Below, one piece after another: positions 26,847 through 36,131 of a stretch of 64,000 bases of DNA. The stretch is from positions 3,906,001 to 3,970,000 of the forward strand of contig NZ_JBEWSZ010000001.1 of the NCBI RefSeq assembly GCF_040537815.1, written 5' to 3'. The notes under the pieces are model-generated. The model made no database searches. It saw only the letters and a program-made list of their open reading frames with translations, and was not told where the DNA came from. Made by a program: the position numbers and the translations under genes. The stretch is from Mesorhizobium shangrilense (GTDB lineage: Bacteria; Pseudomonadota; Alphaproteobacteria; Rhizobiales; Rhizobiaceae). Within the stretch, counting starts at the first letter, position 1, and each line of letters starts with the position of its first letter.

Positions 26847-27146
26847 ATGAGCTGGAACCCATCTGACCACGACAAGGTCTCTGCGATCAAGGAGGCCGTG
26901 GCTTGTGAATTCGGCGACGGAGTCGCACTGTTGGACTTGAAGTCCAACATCTACTTCAGCCTGAACAGCGTCGGGGCATTCATCTGGGACCTGATCCAGG
27001 AACCGAAGCCGATCCTGGAAATCCGTAATGCCGTGCTTGCGCGTTACAATGTCGATGCAGAACGCTGCAAGGCCGACGTCGATGGATTGTTAAGGGGCTT
27101 GGCTATCCATGGCCTTGTGAGGCTGCATCATGAGGAACTTGTCTAG
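26847..27146 (+). CDS. lasso peptide leader-recognition protein B1 (PqqD-like)
   Basis: The 99-residue product has the PqqD/RRE fold pattern: beta strands around GDGVALLDLKSNIYFSLN (about residues 23-40), then VGAFIWDLIQ and a helical half. In lasso systems B1 binds the precursor leader (Tyr, Pro and Leu positions) and brings it to the B2 protease. GG at 26845-26846 is a weak ribosome site for the ATG at 26847; the gene lies 131 bases after the precursor. Its last 17 bases overlap the B2 gene. It resembles the PqqD-like protein at 1458-1742 only at the fold level. Confidence 0.87.
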   Translation: MSWNPSDHDKVSAIKEAVACEFGDGVALLDLKSNIYFSLNSVGAFIWDLIQEPKPILEIRNAVLARYNVDAERCKADVDGLLRGLAIHGLVRLHHEELV

Positions 27147-27549
27147 AGTTCTCTCCCTGAGCGGCTCGGAAATGATCTTTCTTGGCCGCTGCCTGCTGGT
27201 GGTCACGGCCGTCCGGCTGGGACTGACGGTGATCTCCTACAATCGCATACGCGCGGTGGTGATGCGGCTGGACGCGCGTCAATCCGCTGATGTTGCTGAC
27301 CTGCGGCGTGTCGCGTGGGGCATTGCCGCCGCTGCGCGGCTCGTGCCGCGCGCCACTTGTCTTACCCAGGCGCTTTCAGGCCAGTACATTCTCGCCCGTC
27401 AGGGCCATGCCTCCAAGATACGTATCGGCATAGAACGCGGCACCGGGAAGCAGTTGAAGGCGCATGCCTGGCTGGTGAGTGAGCACCATATTGTTCTTGG
27501 CGGATCAATTGACGGTTTCGCTCATCTCGTCGACTATGGCAGCCGATGA
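27130..27549 (+). CDS. lasso peptide leader peptidase B2
   Basis: The 139-residue product has the transglutaminase-like core used by lasso B2 proteases. Catalytic candidates are Cys77 (RATCLTQAL), His112 (KAHAWLV) and Asp128 (GGSIDGF). It would cut the leader after Gln26 of the precursor, using B1 for recognition. The N-terminal 70 residues are helical and hydrophobic in part (MIFLGRCLLVVTAVRLGLTV), as in other stand-alone B2 proteins. It overlaps B1 and shares ATGA with the cyclase gene, so the three are co-translated. Confidence 0.9.
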   Translation: MRNLSRVLSLSGSEMIFLGRCLLVVTAVRLGLTVISYNRIRAVVMRLDARQSADVADLRRVAWGIAAAARLVPRATCLTQALSGQYILARQGHASKIRIGIERGTGKQLKAHAWLVSEHHIVLGGSIDGFAHLVDYGSR

Positions 27550-29468
27550 GCGGCTTGGCCGGAATTCTGCTCCGACAAGGGCCCCCGCCGACAGTCGCGG
27601 CGACTGATATTCAAAAAATGCTGGCGCGTATGCGCCATCGTGGCCCTGACGGAAGCTCGTGGTGGCTGGACACCGACATCGCCCTTGGCCACGCATGGCT
27701 CAACACCACGGATGAAGCTGGCCCCGGTCCGCTGACTATGGGTGGAGGCAAACTCGCTATAACCGCCGATTGCCGACTGGATAACCGAGACGAACTGTTG
27801 GCGAGGCTGGGCATCAGGGACAAATCGGTCGCCGATGCGAAGCTGATAATGAGTGCTTATCTGCGTTGGGGAGAGGCCTGCCCGTTTCATCTGCAAGGCG
27901 ATTTCGCCTTCGCCGTCTGGGACAGCGAACGACAATTGCTGTTTTGCGCGCGCGATCAATTCGGGGTCAAGCCCTTCTACTATCATTCGGCGGCTCAGCG
28001 CTTCGTTTTTGCGTCGGAAATCGGGCCAATCCTCGCCGTTGGCGAGTCAAGTGCGACCATTAGCGAACATCAGATTGCCGGGTTTCTTGCTGGGCTCCCC
28101 GATGACCCGCAGTCAACACCCTACACCGATATTTTTCGATTGCCCGCCAGCCACAGCCTGACCGCGACGGCGCATCAGGTTGCATTGCGGCGTTACTGGA
28201 AAATTGAACCGTCATCGACCCCCATGCGATCTGACGCCGCCGAGGAATTTCGCCATCTGTTCGAGCAGTCCGTCAAGAACCGGACGAGAGGCACTTCCTC
28301 AGTGGGCGCGATGTTGAGCGGCGGCCTCGATTCCTCCTCAATCGCCTGTGTGGCCGGCCGCCAGAACGCAGCCGGGAGCAAACAGAAACTACCGACTTTC
28401 TCGTTGATTTTCGAGAAGGGGTCGCCATCGGACGAACGGCCGTTCATCGACGAAGTCTTGAGACAGAACGAGGTTGACGGCACCATGATTGCTGTCGACA
28501 ACTACGCTCCATTCGCGGAGTTCGAACGCATCCTAGAAGAACAGGGTGGGCCGTTTCTGGCGCCAGGCCTGTCGCTGACCCGCAGCATATACAGAGCCGC
28601 AGGCGCCAAGGGCATAAAAGTACTTCTCGACGGCCATGGCGGGGATGAGGTCGTTTCGCAAGGTTATGGGTATCTACACGAGCTTGCAATCGCCCGCAGA
28701 TGGATGGATTTGTGGCGCGAGATGCGCGGGGATGCGGTCCTTTTTGGGGATGAGACCCTCGAAATCTACTTCAAATTCTTGACCGTCTACGGGCCGGCTT
28801 GGCGTATCGCCAAACTCAGGGAAACGGCAAAGCGCGCCATGAACAAGCTTTGGCCACGATCGCCGAGGATCGCGCAGCGTCCGAGCTGGCTTGGCCTGAT
28901 CAACCCAGACCTTGCCAGGCGAACGGATATTGTTGGCAGATTTCATCGAAGCGGAGCTATGCCGCCTTCGATGAGATCCACTGAGGCCTTGACCCATCGC
29001 TGGATTCTATCGAATGGGCTTGTACCACACGCATTCGAGGTTCTCGACAAGGCTGCGGCCAATTTCGGTGTCGAACCGCGTTATCCTTTCTGGGACAAAC
29101 CACTTGTCGAGTTCTGTCTGTCCCTCCCAGGCGAGCAGAAATTACACCAGGGCTTCGGACGCCACGTGCTGCGCCGTGCCATGGAGGGCGTGTTGCCTCC
29201 GGCGGTTCAGTGGCGGCGCGACAAGATCGATTTCAAGTCGAACTTGGTCAGCGGCATGTTGCGCAATCACCGAAGCCTTCTGAACAGTTTGCTCGTGTCG
29301 GACGCCAGTCTGATTGAGCCCTACGTCAACCTGCCTGAGGTGACGGCGGCATATGACCGGATTTCAAGGCTTCCTGACCAAGCGACGCTGCCCGACGTTC
29401 AATATGTCTGGCGTTCGGCATCGTTGTCTCTCTGGCTACGGCAGGTCCAACGCCGTGGGAGTCCGTAG
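27546..29468 (+). CDS. lasso cyclase C (asparagine-synthetase-like)
   Basis: The 640-residue product has the two-domain layout of asparagine synthetase B: an N-terminal Ntn-type domain and a C-terminal ATP-pyrophosphatase domain with LSGGLDSSS near residues 257-265. In lasso pathways this enzyme adenylates the Asp/Glu side chain of the core and closes the ring on the new N-terminus. Residue 2 is Ser (MSGLAG) where true asparagine synthetases have the catalytic Cys, so it should not use glutamine, in line with a cyclase role. Length and position in the operon agree with that role. Confidence 0.9.
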   Translation: MSGLAGILLRQGPPPTVAATDIQKMLARMRHRGPDGSSWWLDTDIALGHAWLNTTDEAGPGPLTMGGGKLAITADCRLDNRDELLARLGIRDKSVADAKLIMSAYLRWGEACPFHLQGDFAFAVWDSERQLLFCARDQFGVKPFYYHSAAQRFVFASEIGPILAVGESSATISEHQIAGFLAGLPDDPQSTPYTDIFRLPASHSLTATAHQVALRRYWKIEPSSTPMRSDAAEEFRHLFEQSVKNRTRGTSSVGAMLSGGLDSSSIACVAGRQNAAGSKQKLPTFSLIFEKGSPSDERPFIDEVLRQNEVDGTMIAVDNYAPFAEFERILEEQGGPFLAPGLSLTRSIYRAAGAKGIKVLLDGHGGDEVVSQGYGYLHELAIARRWMDLWREMRGDAVLFGDETLEIYFKFLTVYGPAWRIAKLRETAKRAMNKLWPRSPRIAQRPSWLGLINPDLARRTDIVGRFHRSGAMPPSMRSTEALTHRWILSNGLVPHAFEVLDKAAANFGVEPRYPFWDKPLVEFCLSLPGEQKLHQGFGRHVLRRAMEGVLPPAVQWRRDKIDFKSNLVSGMLRNHRSLLNSLLVSDASLIEPYVNLPEVTAAYDRISRLPDQATLPDVQYVWRSASLSLWLRQVQRRGSP

Positions 29469-29470
29469 CA

Positions 29471-30502
29471 ATGCAAGTCAACGCGCCATTTTCCGCCAAG
29501 GCCAACCACAATCAAACCGGATCGGGGCCTCTACGGCCAAGACCTCGGCATTTCTACAAGGCCTACGGCCTAACGATATCCTCGGAAGTGACCCTGCCGG
29601 AACTTGAGCCGCTGGCTTCGGTGCCGGCGGCAGCCGACATAGTGATCAGTGTTGGCTCGTTTGAGGTGCCGCAGCCGTCGGTCAACGCCGCGACCGCCTT
29701 CCGCTTCGAGCCGGACAGGCAGTATCTGGCCTGGGAGACGGTCGGGGCGTTTCTGATCAGCGATGCAAGGCGGATCGACGTCGATCCAGCACCGGGCGTC
29801 GACGACCAGTTGATCGCCTTTCCCCTGCTGGGCCCGGTCATGGCGTTACTGCTGCATCAGCGCGGTTTGCTCATTCTTCATGCCAGCGCCATTGTCGTTG
29901 ATGGCAAAAGCGCAATCTTCATGGGAGATAAGGGGGCCGGCAAATCGACCACCGCAGGAGCTATGATCCGCGCCGGGCATGAATTGCTAACCGATGACGT
30001 GGTCGCCCTCGATTTGTCCAACCCACTTGAGCCGATGATCGTGCCGGGCTTTCCACAGCTCAAGCTGGCCGCCGACGCCGCGGCAGCGATCTCGCTCAAG
30101 GGAGCGGAGGTGCGACCGCAAGTACACCCGGCCATCGACAAGACGCAGCATCGTCTGCACGGAGGCTTCTCTCGTGAGAAGGTAGCCGTGACCCGGATTT
30201 ATATTCTCGAACGTGGCGAGCGAGCTGCAATCCTGCCCTTTCCAACCATTGCCGCACTGCCCGCGATCATCAAATTTTCTTACGTAACTCGCTTTGGCCG
30301 GTCGGCTCTTGTTGGTGATTTCGCAGCAAAACACCTTCGCCATTGCGCACAACTGGCCGGCCATGTCGGAGTATGCCGGCTCGAAGTGCCGACTGGTCTC
30401 GATAGAATCGGCGAAGCCGTGGATCTTATCAAGATGGACCTGGAGTTTGACAACGTAGTTAGACCGAAAAGGGAGGCGATTTTCGGAAAGCACGATGTCT
30501 AG
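29471..30502 (+). CDS. lasso peptide kinase (HprK-like)
   Basis: The 343-residue product has the HPr kinase/phosphorylase P-loop fold: FMGDKGAGKSTTAG near residues 150-163 and LLTDDVVALD near 173-182. In the paeninodin cluster an enzyme of this kind phosphorylates the C-terminal Ser of the precursor. The precursor here also ends in Ser, which fits. The gene starts two bases after the cyclase stop. The N-terminal 120 residues are specific to this subgroup. It shares only the P-loop core and the Asp pair with the kinase at 38-1027. Confidence 0.85.
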   Translation: MQVNAPFSAKANHNQTGSGPLRPRPRHFYKAYGLTISSEVTLPELEPLASVPAAADIVISVGSFEVPQPSVNAATAFRFEPDRQYLAWETVGAFLISDARRIDVDPAPGVDDQLIAFPLLGPVMALLLHQRGLLILHASAIVVDGKSAIFMGDKGAGKSTTAGAMIRAGHELLTDDVVALDLSNPLEPMIVPGFPQLKLAADAAAAISLKGAEVRPQVHPAIDKTQHRLHGGFSREKVAVTRIYILERGERAAILPFPTIAALPAIIKFSYVTRFGRSALVGDFAAKHLRHCAQLAGHVGVCRLEVPTGLDRIGEAVDLIKMDLEFDNVVRPKREAIFGKHDV

Positions 30503-30532
30503 CCGCAGATTTTTAGAACGGAATTCCAGCAC

Positions 30533-32419
30533 ATGAGGACGGGCGGCGCTCCGACGTTCCCGCTGAGCAAGGTTATGACAAGAGCACCCGCGTTTCATTT
30601 GTCACTGTTTCGACAGATCACCGGATTTGGCGTGGCCATGGCTCGGATTGGTGGGCATAGAACATGGGCGGCGCTGATTTTCCTCATTTTGGGCAGTCTG
30701 ACCGAAGGTGTCTCTATCTTGCTTCTGGTCCCCTTGCTGCAACTCGTCGGACGATCGGATCAGAATTACGCGATCAAGCTGCCCGATAGCGAGTTGATGC
30801 GCTGGATACTGCCAGTTGAAACCGTGCAACTTGCGACGGTGCTTTTCGGATTGGTTGGGCTCGTCACGCTGCAAGCGGCCTTCAGCCGCTTCAAGTCGCT
30901 CTACATGGCCAAGCTTCTGTACGATTTCATCAACCGTCTGCGTATCGATCTCTTTGAAAGCATCGGAAGAGCCCGATGGGGCATTTTCACGCGGATGCGA
31001 AGCTCGGACCTCGACCATGCCCTCACCGGCGACATAGACCGCGTGCAGGCTACGGCTTTCTCATTGCTAATGATGGTACAAACGTCGGTTCTGCTGGCAG
31101 GTTACCTCGCGGTCTCTCTGTTCATCTCGCCAGTGATGACGTCCATCGCGGTTTTGATCGGCATCATCATGTTCCTGGTGCTTCGGCCCTTTCGGACGCG
31201 TGCCGCCGCATTCGGCCAGCTCTTGACGACCAATCGGCAGGACCAGTACCGGACGGTTGCGGAGTTTCTGAGCGGCATCAAGGTTGCAAAGAGCCTCAAT
31301 GTGGAGGCGTCGTATTTCGCCCAGCTTCGGTCGATCCTCGGAAAGATGAAGGCCGACAATATCGACTATGTGCGCAACACCACGATCGGCACCGCCCTGT
31401 TCCAGGTGGCAAGCGTCGTCGGGCTCAGCATCTTCATCTATGTGGCGTTGGTGCGTTTCAATCTGTCACTAGCCGAGATTGTTGTACTGTTGCTGGTTTT
31501 CATGCGGATCGCGCCGCGCTTCATGGAGTTGCAGGTACAATCTCAGCAGGTTCTGATAAATCTTCCGGCCTATGCCGCGATGCGCAGCCTGCAGACGAGT
31601 TTCGATGCGGAACGTGAACAGACTAATCCCGAGACCGAGGAGCATGGAAAACTCTCGCTCGATACAGGGTTCAACATACGCAATGTGTTCTTTGGATATG
31701 GTGACGGCTCCGGCACACCGGTTGTCAGCGACATCACGTTCGGCCTTCCGGCCGGCAAGGTCACTGCGCTTATCGGCCCTTCGGGATCGGGCAAGAGCAC
31801 GATCGCCGACATGCTGCTCGGCCTGCTCGAACCGACGGCCGGCAAGATGCTCGTCGATGGCATTGAAATCACGGCCGCCAATCGCAGGCGTTGGCGCGAT
31901 CAGGTGGCCTATGTGCCGCAGGATGTGTTTCTTCTGCATGATACGATTGGTGCAAACCTTCGCCTCGCCGCGCCCCAGGCCACTGACGACGACCTGTGGG
32001 TGGCGCTCCGATCCGCGCATGCCGGTGATTTCGTCGAGCGGCTGGAGCACCGGCTCGAGACCGTGGTTGGCGACCGCGGCGTGCGGCTCTCCGGCGGCGA
32101 GCGCCAGCGCATCGCGCTGGCGCGGGCGCTGCTGCGCAAACCATCCTTGCTCATCCTGGATGAAGCCACCAGCGCACTCGATTGGCAGAACCAGTCGTTG
32201 ATCGCCAAGTCGATCGACGGGTTGCGCGGCTCAATGACGATCCTGACCATTGCGCATCGGCCATCGATGATCGCCTTTGCCGACTGGGTGGTGGCGATGG
32301 ACAATGGCCGCGTCGTGGAGGTCGGGCAATATCAGAGATTGAAGGAAAAGCCGGAAAGCCGGTTGTCCAGGATGCTGTCGGGTGAACAGTCCGAGAGGGA
32401 ACCCGCCGACGCAGCCTGA
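30533..32419 (+). CDS. lasso peptide exporter D (ABC transporter)
   Basis: The 628-residue product joins a six-helix exporter domain (about residues 30-340) to a nucleotide-binding domain. It has Walker A GPSGSGKST near 414, signature LSGGERQR near 519 and Walker B LLILDEA near 540. It would export the mature lasso peptide and give self-protection. It has no peptidase domain at its N-terminus, as expected when B2 does the cutting. An in-frame ATG at 30575 is another possible start. It is the last gene of the operon and faces exoX across 39 bases. Confidence 0.9.
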   Translation: MRTGGAPTFPLSKVMTRAPAFHLSLFRQITGFGVAMARIGGHRTWAALIFLILGSLTEGVSILLLVPLLQLVGRSDQNYAIKLPDSELMRWILPVETVQLATVLFGLVGLVTLQAAFSRFKSLYMAKLLYDFINRLRIDLFESIGRARWGIFTRMRSSDLDHALTGDIDRVQATAFSLLMMVQTSVLLAGYLAVSLFISPVMTSIAVLIGIIMFLVLRPFRTRAAAFGQLLTTNRQDQYRTVAEFLSGIKVAKSLNVEASYFAQLRSILGKMKADNIDYVRNTTIGTALFQVASVVGLSIFIYVALVRFNLSLAEIVVLLLVFMRIAPRFMELQVQSQQVLINLPAYAAMRSLQTSFDAEREQTNPETEEHGKLSLDTGFNIRNVFFGYGDGSGTPVVSDITFGLPAGKVTALIGPSGSGKSTIADMLLGLLEPTAGKMLVDGIEITAANRRRWRDQVAYVPQDVFLLHDTIGANLRLAAPQATDDDLWVALRSAHAGDFVERLEHRLETVVGDRGVRLSGGERQRIALARALLRKPSLLILDEATSALDWQNQSLIAKSIDGLRGSMTILTIAHRPSMIAFADWVVAMDNGRVVEVGQYQRLKEKPESRLSRMLSGEQSEREPADAA

Positions 32420-32458
32420 GGCCGGGCGGATATCAAACTGGATGGTAAGGTGGCGGAT

Positions 32459-32737
32459 TTAGTGCAGGCTTCTGCGGGCCCCGAGCTTCTCGCCCTCGGT
32501 GGCCTCGGTAGAGCTCTGCTTTCTTTCGGCGTCGCGAATCATGTCGGCTGGGGTCGGAGCGCTTCTTGCAATCATCACATAGACGACCACAAAGTAGCCG
32601 ACCTGAATGATGACGGCGCAGACGACGACACGAACGAGTGTCGTGACAATGGAGGCGCCGCCCAGATAGGACCACACAATCACGATCGCGATAGCGAAGA
32701 TCATGCCGATGATGAATTTTGGCAGCGACATACCCAT
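32459..32737 (-). CDS. exoX: ExoX-type EPS production repressor
   Basis: The 92-residue protein starts with a membrane region of two helices (MSLPKFIIGMIFAIAIVIVW and a second at about 35-58) and ends in a charged tail. This is the layout of ExoX/Psi, which lowers EPS output by acting after translation on ExoY. Its place, divergent from exoY, is the classical one. Two ATGs (32737, 32731) are possible. The ratio of ExoX to ExoY sets the level of EPS in Sinorhizobium. Confidence 0.82.
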   Translation of the reverse strand: MGMSLPKFIIGMIFAIAIVIVWSYLGGASIVTTLVRVVVCAVIIQVGYFVVVYVMIARSAPTPADMIRDAERKQSSTEATEGEKLGARRSLH

Positions 32738-33324
32738 AGCCCATCTACCGGCTCGGGTTAAAATAAAGAGATTGCCCTACCCCGAGCGCCTACCCTTGTC
32801 ATGCGGGCTTGTTAAAGTCGCCCGCTTTCGGCTGGTTGCTTCCAGCCTTTCCGACCTGTCCGTATGCTGACAGAAACTGTTTGCAACTCTATTAAGGCGG
32901 GCAATAGGCGGCAAGGGCAACTACACATATTTTTGAACCGGCTTCGGCGATCGACTCAGACATGTTGCAATGCACGCATTGGCATCATGGCCAATTTTCT
33001 GACATCGTCTCATTTCAGTACAATATGCAATATTGAGTAGCATTTTATACGAATACGCCGAAGAGCCACATTATTATAAAGCACACGTTTCGAGTTAAAG
33101 AGCGCCCTGCCTCATATTTGCTCCAGATAGGTCCTGAATTTTTCCCTTGTGCCCGCCAATTGTCATAAATTTTCTAAGTAATCCGAATTTTGGGCAGGAT
33201 TAGCTTATTTTTTAGCCACCCCCTGACGAGACTATTTCAACGGTATGGGAAATTGTGTGTTGCGCTGCAGCATTTTTTTGGTACCGTGCCGTGAACCATT
33301 CGTTCAACGCATGGAGTTTTCGGC
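32738..33324. promoter_or_regulatory. exoX/exoY divergent control region
   Basis: The 587-base gap is markedly AT-rich from about 32930 to 33240 and holds no convincing gene. It has TTGC-AAT-GCAC at 32965-32975 and TTGC-GCT-GCAG at 33260-33270, the second 55 bases before the exoY start and exact to the YTGC-N3-GCAG pattern. Long AT-rich leaders before exoY in rhizobia are where MucR-type regulators bind; I cannot show that here. Confidence 0.5.
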
Positions 33325-34002
33325 ATGAGGGACGTTGCGAAGTCAGCCACAGCGGGCTTTCCGCAAGCTGACATTGATTTTCCGCCACCGATCGGCGGCC
33401 TGCTCAAGCGCAGCTTTGATATTGCCGGTTCGCTGGCTGGATTGATTGCACTCAGCCCGCTGTTTGTGATGATCGCGCTGCTTGTCAAATTTTCCGACGG
33501 CGGATCCATTTTCTATGGTCATCGGCGGATAGGCCGGGGCGGGCGGATTTTCCCTTGCCTCAAGTTCCGCACCATGGTGCCGGACGGTGAAAGGGTTCTG
33601 ACGGCCTATCTTGCCGCCAATCCGGATGCCAATGCCGAATGGCTGTCGACCCGCAAGCTGAAGAACGACCCGCGCGTCACCCGTGTCGGGGCCGTGCTGC
33701 GCAAGCTCTCCCTCGATGAACTGCCACAGATCATAAACATCCTTCAGGGCGATATGAGCCTTGTGGGACCCCGTCCGGTCGTGCGCGACGAGCTGGAGAT
33801 CTATGGCAGCGCCGCGGTCTACTACTTGAAATCGCGCCCCGGCCTGACCGGACTCTGGCAGGTCAGCGGGCGTAACGACGTCTCCTACGACAGCCGAGTG
33901 GCATTCGATCGCCACTATGTCGAGAACTGGTCGATGTTCGGGGACATTCGCATCATCATCAGGACCGTGCCGGCCGTCTGGATGTCGCGCGGCTCCTACT
34001 AG
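33325..34002 (+). CDS. exoY: undecaprenyl-phosphate galactose phosphotransferase
   Basis: The 225-residue product is ExoY: one N-terminal membrane segment (about residues 32-55), then the sugar-phosphotransferase core with [10 protein letters not shown] near 92, [25 protein letters not shown] split around 133-150 and [14 protein letters not shown] near 170. It starts EPS synthesis by placing galactose 1-phosphate on the C55 lipid carrier. GGAG at 33313-33316 supports the start. It begins the rightward run exoY-exoF-acyltransferase. Confidence 0.95.
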   Translation: MRDVAKSATAGFPQADIDFPPPIGGLLKRSFDIAGSLAGLIALSPLFVMIALLVKFSDGGSIFYGHRRIGRGGRIFPCLKFRTMVPDGERVLTAYLAANPDANAEWLSTRKLKNDPRVTRVGAVLRKLSLDELPQIINILQGDMSLVGPRPVVRDELEIYGSAAVYYLKSRPGLTGLWQVSGRNDVSYDSRVAFDRHYVENWSMFGDIRIIIRTVPAVWMSRGSY

Positions 34003-34095
34003 GCTGACAGCACAGGCAAACAAAAAGTCGGCTGCCTTCACATCAGCATTCGTCAAAGCTCATTGGGCGGGCCAAAGCGGATCGGAAACGTTCAG

Positions 34096-35361
34096 TTGAA
34101 AACAGACATATTTGACGTCTTTAGCGCCGGTCGTCAGCCGCGTATGCGGCTTGCCGCCGGCTGCCTGGCCTTGGCCCTCGCCTTTCCTGCCGCTGCCAGC
34201 GAGTACCATCTCGGCGCGCTGGACAAGCTCAACATACGCATTGCGGAATGGCAGACCGTTGACGGCACCTTCCGCGACTGGTCCTCCGTCAATGGCGAAT
34301 ACACTGTCGGTCCGGCCGGCACGTTGTCAGTGCCTTTCGTGGGCGAGTTTCCCGCATCCGGCAAGACCACGTCCGAGGTCGCCGCGGCGATCGGCGAGGC
34401 GTTGCAGCGCAAGCTTGCCTTGCCGGACAAGCCGGAAGCTTCCGTTGAAATGGCTGCATACCGGCCGTTCTACATATCGGGCGAGGTACAGACGCCCGGC
34501 CAGTTCCCCTATGTGCCCGATCTGACCGTCCTGAAGGCCATCAGTGTCGCCGGCGGGCTGCGCCGAAGCGCGGATTCCGGCCAGCGCTATGACCGCGACC
34601 TGATCACCGCCAAGGGCAATTTCGACGTTCTCGAGGACCAGAGGGTCCGGCTGATCGTCAGGCGTGCCCGCATCGAAGCGGAAATGGCGGATAAACCGAC
34701 GTTCGACGTGCCGAAGGAAGTGGCTGACAATCCAAAGCTGCCGAGCATCGTCGCCGACGAGATGGCGATCCTGGGAGCGGATCAAAAGAAGCTGAAACTG
34801 CAACTCCAGGCCCTCGACGAACTCAAGAACCTGCTGCAGTCCGAGATCGAGTCACTGCAGCAGAAGATCGACAACCAGCAGCGGCAGGTCGACCTTGCAA
34901 AGCAGGAACTCGCCAGCGTCGGCGTGCTGGCGCAGAAGGGCCTGGTTGCCAATACAAGGGTTCTGACGTCGGAGCGATCGATCGCCGACCTGCAGGGCCA
35001 GGTCCTGGATTACGACACGGCCATCCTTACCGCCAAGCAGGCGATCAGCAAGGCCACGCAGGATGGCATCGACGCGGAAAACACCCAGAATGCGACGCTC
35101 GCCACCGACCGGCAGCAGACGGAATCGGACCTCAACGCGACAATTCTCAAGCTGAACATGAACAAGGGCCTGATGTCCGAAGCCATGTCCGGCAGCCCCG
35201 GTTCGCAGGCCTTAGGCGGCGGTGACCAGCAGCCCACGATCTCCTTTGCCCTGGTGCGTGTCGTCGATGGCAAGTCCAGCGAGATTGCCGCCAACGAAGA
35301 CACGCCGGTACAGCCCGGAGACGTGATCAAGATCAAGCTGACGCCAGCAGCCAGTCAGTAG
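34096..35361 (+). CDS. exoF: ExoF-like outer-membrane EPS export protein
   Basis: The product has a signal sequence (MRLAAGCLALALAFPAAAS), then a polysaccharide export domain (YHLGALDKLNIRI onwards), a SLBB-like part (FYISGEVQTPGQFPYVPDLTVLKAI) and a long coiled-coil region (about 200-330). ExoF works with ExoY and the ExoP/ExoQ system in export. The TTG at 34096 gives 421 residues, the size I recall for ExoF; the first ATG (34144) gives 405 and starts exactly at the signal sequence. Either is possible. It follows exoY by 93 bases. Confidence 0.88.
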   Translation: MKTDIFDVFSAGRQPRMRLAAGCLALALAFPAAASEYHLGALDKLNIRIAEWQTVDGTFRDWSSVNGEYTVGPAGTLSVPFVGEFPASGKTTSEVAAAIGEALQRKLALPDKPEASVEMAAYRPFYISGEVQTPGQFPYVPDLTVLKAISVAGGLRRSADSGQRYDRDLITAKGNFDVLEDQRVRLIVRRARIEAEMADKPTFDVPKEVADNPKLPSIVADEMAILGADQKKLKLQLQALDELKNLLQSEIESLQQKIDNQQRQVDLAKQELASVGVLAQKGLVANTRVLTSERSIADLQGQVLDYDTAILTAKQAISKATQDGIDAENTQNATLATDRQQTESDLNATILKLNMNKGLMSEAMSGSPGSQALGGGDQQPTISFALVRVVDGKSSEIAANEDTPVQPGDVIKIKLTPAASQ

Positions 35362-35420
35362 GCGTTCGAGAATTCGAACAATCAAGCCTGCACAAACAGC
35401 CATTAACAGGCGCACCCCTG

Positions 35421-35978
35421 ATGGATATCTATCGTGTCCGACGATACATTAAGGGAAAGATCATTGCGTTTGCCTGGAAAGCGAAAGGCGTGGAGATACA
35501 GGATCGCATCTCCGTGCTTGGCGTATCCCCGCATATTGCTGGGAAAGGCACCATCAAACTGGGATCTCTCGTCTCGTTTCGAGGGTTTGGCTCGCGCTCA
35601 TGGTTTCACGTCGGCGCCGACGCGACATTTTCCATCGGATCGAAGTCCTTCATAAACAGCGGCGTGATGGTTGATGCCTGCTCAGCCGTAAGCATCGGAA
35701 AGAACTGCCTTATCGGTGATTGCGTTGTCATCCAGGATTCGAACTATCATGAGATCGATGAAGGATCCGGCGTCAAAACGAAACCTGTCTCGATCGGCAA
35801 CAATGTCTGGATCGGTCGGAACTCGATAATTCTGCCCGGAGTCGAAATCGGCGATCACAGCGTCATCGGCGCCGGGTCCGTGGTCACCCGGAGCGTTCCC
35901 CCGCGAAGCCTGGTGGCCGGAAATCCTGCCCGTATCATTCGAGAGGTTGTGGCGGCCGAAGACTATATCCGCCATTGA
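35421..35978 (+). CDS. hexapeptide-repeat acyltransferase
   Basis: The 185-residue product has left-handed beta-helix repeats (for example VSIGKNCLIGDCVVIQDS and IGNNVWIGRNSIILPGVEIGDHSVIGA cut over several turns) and the His of SNYHEID that usually serves in catalysis. Enzymes of this kind acetylate or succinylate sugars. In this locus it would decorate the EPS in the cytoplasm before export. It follows exoF by 59 bases and is probably in the same transcript. The acyl group cannot be told from sequence. Confidence 0.83.
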   Translation: MDIYRVRRYIKGKIIAFAWKAKGVEIQDRISVLGVSPHIAGKGTIKLGSLVSFRGFGSRSWFHVGADATFSIGSKSFINSGVMVDACSAVSIGKNCLIGDCVVIQDSNYHEIDEGSGVKTKPVSIGNNVWIGRNSIILPGVEIGDHSVIGAGSVVTRSVPPRSLVAGNPARIIREVVAAEDYIRH

Positions 35979-36131
35979 TCGGAATGGATGGCGCCAGGGG
36001 ATACAAGGTGCCTGCTATCGGTCAAAGCCTGCTCCCTTCCGATGGAACAGGCCTCATTTGTTGTTCAAGCGCGATTTTTCAGAACACCGCAATCCACCCT
36101 CGGGCCGCGAGCGTGTTTTCGGGATGATGCC

